46,698 nt of DNA from Clostridiales bacterium. Lineage in GTDB: Bacteria > Bacillota > Clostridia > DUOD01. The notes under the pieces are model-generated. The model did not search any database. It saw only the letters and a program-made list of their open reading frames with translations, and had not been told where the DNA came from. Positions 42,402 through 46,698 of the stretch are shown piece by piece. The stretch covers positions 1-46,698 of the forward strand of contig DUOD01000045.1 of the NCBI GenBank assembly GCA_012838995.1, given 5' to 3'. The translations under genes were made by a program, and so were the position numbers. The number at the start of each line of letters is the position of its first letter. Position 1 is the stretch's first letter.

Positions 42402-44985
42402 TTGTTTTAAATCAGTTAGAATCTTAAAAAATGAACGTACAGGTACATTTTTTGCTAAAGCTGTTACCTGTGGTAGTTTAGGTTGTCCTTATTGCCGAGA
42501 GCAGATTAAGGATACACTTACTACTAAAATACTTTATGCCGTTAATAAATATAATCTAAAACATTTTTTTACCCTAACTACCTCCATGGGTATTGATGAA
42601 CTTAATGAAGACTTTGAAACTTTGCGTAAAAAAATGGATAACTTCAAAAAGTCCAATTTTATAGCAAAAATGCGGGGTTCCCAGTCAGAGCGAGAAGAAA
42701 AGTATAAAGCAAAGGTTCATGAAATGGTGGAGTTTGAAATTAAAACCATGTTTTATATAGCTTTTATCAAAGAGGAAGCTATTGCTTTGGCACGCAAACA
42801 AGGAGTAATATATATGGATTTAGATAGTGGTGAAAATACCTTTTATACAAGCAAAAATGACTTTATAAGTAAGAATTACAACGAACTAATATCTGCTATC
42901 GAAAAACGGTTGGAATCGTTCAAAAATGGTTCTGTTATACCTTTTACGCCAATTATCAAAGGTAAACAAGTAGTTTTCAGAAGTTATGGAGAGTTGTATA
43001 AATACTGTTATGATAAGGTAACACAAAACGATGATGAAAAATTTAGTTATATCCGTATTTTAGAAGTAGCAGGGAAACCACACTACCATATTTTATGCAA
43101 TAGATATATATGCCATTATATTATAGGAACACTATTCAGAAAGGATAAAAAAACACCCCCAAAAGTTGGACAATCAGATAAAATATATCTAAATGTCGAC
43201 TTGCAGGAATTTACAGATTTTGAAACAGAAATACAAGCCCAGGAAGCAGTAACTAAATATGTGACGATGTATATTACAAAAGAACTCTATGATGGGGTTG
43301 AACAACTTAAATCCACATATAAGGGTAAAAAACGTATAGATATTATAAAATCCAGCCAAAACATAGACGTTGCTCTAAATACAAAGTTTAACTATGGTGA
43401 TGAGGAAAAGGATAAGTACATTTATATCGATACATTTGACAAAGTACCTCGCTGTACATGGGAAGAAATTGTAGGGGCAACAGATTATAGAGGTTATCAA
43501 AAATACCTTGATGGTTTGCAAAACCCCGAGGACTACCAGGAAAATCCCTTTATATTGGCTATTAGGGCAGGTTATAAAGATTATTGTGATAAAGTTGCTG
43601 CCCTCAGGCAGCAACTTCAAATTAACAAGCGTAACTCCAATATAGAGGATTGGCCTTCATTACTCATAAAATACAAAGAAGAAAAAAGAGAGTTAGATGA
43701 TGCGTTTAAACGCCAAAAAAGCTATTTAGAAACGGCTTGTCTAAAAAATGCTTTAAACAAAAAATTAAGCAAACTAGGTATTTCAATTAAGGTAAGCATA
43801 AAATATTTAGCAGAATTAGAAACTTATTTAATTGAAAGAAAGGGTTTTAACGAGACTGAAAAGTCAGAGTATTTAAAAACACAAGAAAATTTTGTGCAAG
43901 ATTTACAGGATCCAAACAAGAAAATAATATTTTTACTCGGGGGTGCTGGCAGTGGAAAAACAACTACGATAGCTAATATTTATACCAATTTAAGTGGGAG
44001 TTACAAAACAGAGTTCTGCGCTTTATCTGCAAAAGCTGCGACTGTTCTTTCTAGCAAGGGTTTGGACGGTAAAACTATCCACAGGCTATGTAAGGCAAGA
44101 TACTCTCTATTGTCGGATTTTATGGCGAATGAGAATAACCCTCTTGATGTCGATATTCTATTTATAGATGAGATAAGTATGGTGACAAAATTTGATTTCG
44201 CTTTATTGTTAAACGCCCTACCAGACCACGCAAAAATAATATGCAGTGGGGACGACAACCAGCTCAATGCTGTTGGTAGCAATAGTATTATCTACGAGTT
44301 TCGACTATTGAAGCATAAAGCTATATCTTTTCATTTCCTAAATCTGAACTTTAGATCCGATGATAGAATAACCCTAATTGCCAACGAAGTGAGGAACGGG
44401 AATCTTACGAGCTTGGACTTTAAAAAATTCGACATGGAAAAAATATACGAGAGAATAAATCAGGGCTATCAGGTTATAACTAATGGACGAAGCATCGCAG
44501 AAAAAATAAATTTATACGCTAGTCGGAATAATACAGATATAGTTTGTACAGCCTTTTATAATTATAGCAGGGCTCAAGAAGTTATGATCCTTCGTAACGA
44601 CCCAAAAAATGGTGTTTTTAACGGGAATATATGCAAAATTATTGGGATCACAGAAACGAAAAAAAGTCCCAGAATTATCCTTGAGAAATCAAATGGAGAG
44701 CAGTTTTTCTACTCTCTTCCCCAAAGTGCTACACATTTTGTTCCGTCTTACGCTTTTACGGTGCATAAAAGTCAAGGGAGCGAATTCGATAAAGTCGTTA
44801 TTGTATTAGATAATAAAAGTATGCTTTTAAATAGAAATATGCTTTATACAGCGATTACAAGAGCCAAATATGATTTTGAAATCTATGTGTGTGATGGGGT
44901 TGATATAAACCTTTTAAAAGAAAAACAAGAAAATGATGATCCATATACATTACTTGATATTATTGAAACTGAATCAAAAAAATAA
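42382..44985 (+). CDS. HUH endonuclease-SF1 helicase fusion (Rep-helicase)
   Basis: The 867-residue single chain begins with a Cys-rich part (CGSLGCPYC, Cys30/35/38), then a rolling-circle HUH nuclease: a first strand HFFTLTTS (61-68), metal motif PHYHIL (His234/His236) and two candidate nucleophile tyrosines in TKYVTMYITK (Tyr293, Tyr297). After a helical linker comes an SF1 RecD/Pif1-like helicase: Walker A GGAGSGKT (520-527), LFIDE (593-597), GDDNQLNA (623-630), TVHKSQGSEF (793-802) and YTAITRAK (822-829). It should nick, attach to and unwind element DNA. GTG 42382 is used here; GTG 42394 is possible. The Y2-HUH plus helicase order is that of eukaryotic Helitrons. Confidence 0.9.
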   Translation: MVIAVSNCFKSVRILKNERTGTFFAKAVTCGSLGCPYCREQIKDTLTTKILYAVNKYNLKHFFTLTTSMGIDELNEDFETLRKKMDNFKKSNFIAKMRGSQSEREEKYKAKVHEMVEFEIKTMFYIAFIKEEAIALARKQGVIYMDLDSGENTFYTSKNDFISKNYNELISAIEKRLESFKNGSVIPFTPIIKGKQVVFRSYGELYKYCYDKVTQNDDEKFSYIRILEVAGKPHYHILCNRYICHYIIGTLFRKDKKTPPKVGQSDKIYLNVDLQEFTDFETEIQAQEAVTKYVTMYITKELYDGVEQLKSTYKGKKRIDIIKSSQNIDVALNTKFNYGDEEKDKYIYIDTFDKVPRCTWEEIVGATDYRGYQKYLDGLQNPEDYQENPFILAIRAGYKDYCDKVAALRQQLQINKRNSNIEDWPSLLIKYKEEKRELDDAFKRQKSYLETACLKNALNKKLSKLGISIKVSIKYLAELETYLIERKGFNETEKSEYLKTQENFVQDLQDPNKKIIFLLGGAGSGKTTTIANIYTNLSGSYKTEFCALSAKAATVLSSKGLDGKTIHRLCKARYSLLSDFMANENNPLDVDILFIDEISMVTKFDFALLLNALPDHAKIICSGDDNQLNAVGSNSIIYEFRLLKHKAISFHFLNLNFRSDDRITLIANEVRNGNLTSLDFKKFDMEKIYERINQGYQVITNGRSIAEKINLYASRNNTDIVCTAFYNYSRAQEVMILRNDPKNGVFNGNICKIIGITETKKSPRIILEKSNGEQFFYSLPQSATHFVPSYAFTVHKSQGSEFDKVVIVLDNKSMLLNRNMLYTAITRAKYDFEIYVCDGVDINLLKEKQENDDPYTLLDIIETESKK

Positions 44986-45097
44986 AGAACCATTTGTTTT
45001 ATCTATGCAAAACAAATAATTTCTGATATAATAATTTTGGCTTTGATAGATAATCCTTAATATGAATTTTTAATTAAATAGCTATAAATTTGTTTTG

Positions 45098-45129
45098 AAG
45101 CGATTTGTGGAATTTTCCACGAATCGCTT
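45098..45129. repeat. Near-perfect 15-bp inverted repeat after rep
   Basis: AAGCGATTTGTGGAA (45098-45112) and TTCCACGAATCGCTT (45115-45129) pair apart from one position. It overlaps the open frame of the next gene upstream of its likely start. It could be a terminator, operator or a ParB-type binding site for the next product. Confidence 0.6.
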
Positions 45130-45200
45130 TCGGCGTTTATATGGGGGTAATTCAAATTTTACCGTGTCATTCAGAAAAGTTTAGTTATTTCATTAGATTA

Positions 45201-46121
45201 ATGAAGGAGGTGATTAATATAAGCAACGAGAAACTAATTGCCTACATAGATGGTTCATATTACAATTGTAAGGGAGGATGGAGTTGTGTTTCTTTTCATA
45301 ACTACGGGTTATTTCCGAAGATAGAGATATTTGGGAGCTGCCAATCTTTTGACAGTGGGCAAATGGAGGTATTGGCATGTATTAAAGCCATTGCAAACAT
45401 GCCAAGATTATATGGTTTATCTTCTATACCATGTCCAATTGAATTTAGGACCGATTATTATTTTCTTGTAAATTTCATTAATGGTTATAATCACGGTGTC
45501 TCTTTTAAAAAGCTATTAAGATTTAGCCCACGAAATCTTAATGCGGAATTTATGGAGTTGTACAAATTATTACAAGTCTCAAAACACAAGATAAAAGCTA
45601 AAAAAGTGAATAGTAAAGATAGTTGGTTAAAGAAAGTGGACAGGCATGCAAAGTATGCACTACATGCACTTTCTGAAGATAATTCATTTGTATTCTGTAT
45701 AAAGGGAGATGGTAGTTTAGAAAAGATACCTGACGCCCACAAAAACATGCCATTAGAGCCCCGGTACAGCTCCAAGCAACACAATAAAGTAAAATGGATT
45801 AAACCATTTATGCTTGAAGAATTAGTACATATTCCTACGGAGCTTATCCAGATTACAGAGGATATACACCTTCATGCAAAACGCATTGATTTTAGGGGTG
45901 GACTTAAACGATATAAACATAAGGGACATATAGATATTCCTATTGTCGTACGTCCATTACCTAATGGTACATACTCTTTGGTGGTAGGGATTAGTAGGCT
46001 ATGTATTGCTAAATTACTTGGTTTTAAAGAGATCCCAGCTTTTATATCAGATATGACGCATAAAGAATTTATGCAGAAATACGGTGAAGACAGTTACTTG
46101 ATAGCTCAAAAAATAACTTGA
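45201..46121 (+). CDS. RNase HI-like / ParB-like domain fusion
   Basis: About 306 residues from the ATG at 45201 (numbers below count from the frame opening at 45105, 338 residues). Residues 42-190 follow RNase HI: AYIDGSY (Asp49), GQMEVLACIKAI (Glu88), RTDYYFLVNFI (Asp117), KVDRHAKYAL (Asp179), so all four catalytic acids are present. Residues 264-314 look like a ParB/Srx domain: IPIVVRPLPNGTYSLVVG, then SRLCIAKLLGFKEIPAFI. The start is odd: AAGGAGG fits best an AUA codon at 45219; the ATG at 45201 abuts it. It sits just after the Rep-helicase, suggesting RNA-DNA hybrid or primer removal in replication, or partition. The function is not known. Confidence 0.75.
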   Translation: MKEVINISNEKLIAYIDGSYYNCKGGWSCVSFHNYGLFPKIEIFGSCQSFDSGQMEVLACIKAIANMPRLYGLSSIPCPIEFRTDYYFLVNFINGYNHGVSFKKLLRFSPRNLNAEFMELYKLLQVSKHKIKAKKVNSKDSWLKKVDRHAKYALHALSEDNSFVFCIKGDGSLEKIPDAHKNMPLEPRYSSKQHNKVKWIKPFMLEELVHIPTELIQITEDIHLHAKRIDFRGGLKRYKHKGHIDIPIVVRPLPNGTYSLVVGISRLCIAKLLGFKEIPAFISDMTHKEFMQKYGEDSYLIAQKIT

Positions 46122-46193
46122 ATTTCGGTTTTATCTCTCTCCATAATCAAATTAAAGCATATTTAAATTTAAGAAAAAGAAGGGGGTTTTGGA

Positions 46194-46523
46194 GTGGAGT
46201 GTGTAATAAAGGACAATAAGGAAATTATAGACAAAGAAGAAGAAATAATTCTTCCGGTTGCGAAGTCAACACCACCAAGCTCATTAAAGGTGGCGGCAGT
46301 GAATTATCTAAAAACTTATAAAGCCGTTCATCTCGATTGCATAGGGGTAGCAGCAAATTATATTGCTACAAAAGCCATAATAATGATCCGGGCTCATTTA
46401 TTTACAACAGGAGATGAACTTATATATGTTCCAATTTATAAAGACTTTAAATTAGAAGGGACGGAAAATAAAATTAAAACTGGCATCAGATGGACATTAA
46501 CACTCTACAAGAGAAGCATTTAA
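46194..46523 (+). CDS. SpoVS-like (Alba-type) protein
   Basis: The 109-residue protein matches stage V sporulation protein S along most of its length: ILPVAKSTPPSSLKVAAVNY (SpoVS has VSAKSSPNSVAGA), CIGVAANYIATKAIIMIRAH and ELIYVPIYKDFKLEGTENKI. The N-terminal 20 residues are an acidic Lys/Glu extension. SpoVS is an Alba-like fold that binds DNA or RNA and acts in spore formation; finding a divergent copy on a mobile element suggests a role in element replication or in host development. A GTG start with GGGGG and GGAG upstream is used. A hairpin terminator overlaps the stop. Confidence 0.8.
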   Translation: MECVIKDNKEIIDKEEEIILPVAKSTPPSSLKVAAVNYLKTYKAVHLDCIGVAANYIATKAIIMIRAHLFTTGDELIYVPIYKDFKLEGTENKIKTGIRWTLTLYKRSI

Positions 46524-46534
46524 ATGCTTCTCTT
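46509..46534 (+). terminator. Hairpin at the end of the SpoVS-like gene
   Basis: A palindromic AAGAGAAGCATTT/AAATGCTTCTCTT spans 46509-46534 and includes the stop codon; CTACA follows, so termination may be weak. Confidence 0.55.
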
Positions 46535-46611
46535 CTACATACCTCCCATATTATCCTTCAAGCATATAAAGGAAAAATTAATTTAAATATAAAAATTAGG
46601 AGAAAACAAAA

Positions 46612-46698
46612 ATGGAATATTCAGAATTTTGCCAAGAAATAGAAACATGTATAGAAAAAATGTCCAACTATCTTGAGAAAGCTTACGATGCTCATAGA
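46612..46698 (+). CDS. Start of a gene cut by the window edge
   Basis: ATG 46612 with AGGAG 10 bases upstream opens a frame that stays open for 29 codons to the end (MEYSEFCQEIETCIEKMSNY and further Leu/Glu/Lys). It looks helical. Nothing can be said of its function. Confidence 0.6.
   Translation, partial: MEYSEFCQEIETCIEKMSNYLEKAYDAHR

Larger units (their letters stand above)
40292..46698. mobile_element. Integrative element in tRNA-Arg (left end; continues past the window)
   Basis: From the tRNA half-site rightward the base composition turns more AT-rich and the genes change character: integrase, Xis-like HTH, HUH Rep-helicase, RNase H/ParB-like fusion, SpoVS-like protein and an incomplete gene. 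There is no capsid, portal, terminase, relaxosome or type IV secretion gene in the 6.4 kb visible, so it is an integrative mobilisable element, satellite or plasmid-like island. The far end is not seen. Confidence 0.8.

Overview
The window reads as chromosome of a spore-forming, anaerobic, low-to-mid GC Clostridia-type Firmicute. The basis is two small CotF-like coat proteins, a complete [FeFe]-hydrogenase maturation set (hydF-hydG-hydE), SipW-type surface-protein export, sortases, clostridial c-di-GMP riboswitches and a SpoVS-like protein. No species name can be supported from sequence alone. I see no CRISPR array, insertion sequence or rRNA.

Layout. 1-4.7 kb: small coat proteins and the minus-strand operon hydF>hydG>hydE, with a strong promoter and an intrinsic terminator inside the ~230-nt leader of hydF. 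4.7-8.2 kb: two c-di-GMP signalling genes, a PAS-GGDEF protein with a degenerate catalytic signature and a membrane Cache-PAS-PAS-GGDEF-HD-GYP protein. 8.3-16.1 kb: a cell-surface module. A minus-strand operon encodes a repeat-rich SipW-signal protein, a SipW-type signal peptidase fused to a receiver-like domain, two SipW-dependent TasA/camelysin-like proteins and an LPKTG wall-anchored protein. Its leader looks like a class II c-di-GMP riboswitch overlapping an intrinsic terminator. Beside it lie a class D/E-like sortase (plus strand) and a secreted transglutaminase-like protein (minus strand) whose leader carries a clear class I c-di-GMP riboswitch. Signal makers/breakers, c-di-GMP sensors, exporter, matrix-like proteins, wall anchor and sortase therefore sit in about 11 kb.

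16-29 kb: housekeeping and accessory genes. These are a small sirtuin with an ABC-2 exporter, a ComEC-like lipoprotein with DUF3006, a DUF4432 mutarotase-like protein, a ferritin-like DUF2383 protein, a truncated CotA-like multicopper oxidase, an old-yellow-enzyme/enoate reductase, an XRE regulator with its membrane partner and paired operators, a NosD-like beta-helix protein and a GyrI-like protein. 28.6-33 kb: a class B sortase, a PRTase-like protein, and an internalin-like LRR protein ending in an IPKTG sorting signal. 33.2-34.1 kb: tRNA-Arg(CCU)>tadA>tRNA-Ser(CGA)>tRNA-Ser(GGA). 34.2-39.3 kb: GtrA, a probable structured non-coding RNA, membrane and small proteins, TPM/LemA, and glutamate dehydrogenase.

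40.3 kb to the right edge: an AT-rich integrative element inserted in a tRNA-Arg gene. Only the 3' half of that tRNA is left at the junction. The element carries a tyrosine integrase, an Xis-like HTH, a single-chain HUH (two-tyrosine) Rep fused to an SF1 RecD-like helicase, a protein joining an RNase HI-like domain to a ParB-like domain, a SpoVS homologue and the start of another gene. It has no capsid or conjugation gene within view. The Rep-helicase and RNase H-ParB fusions, the c-di-GMP-governed surface module and the structured RNA near 35 kb are the most interesting parts.
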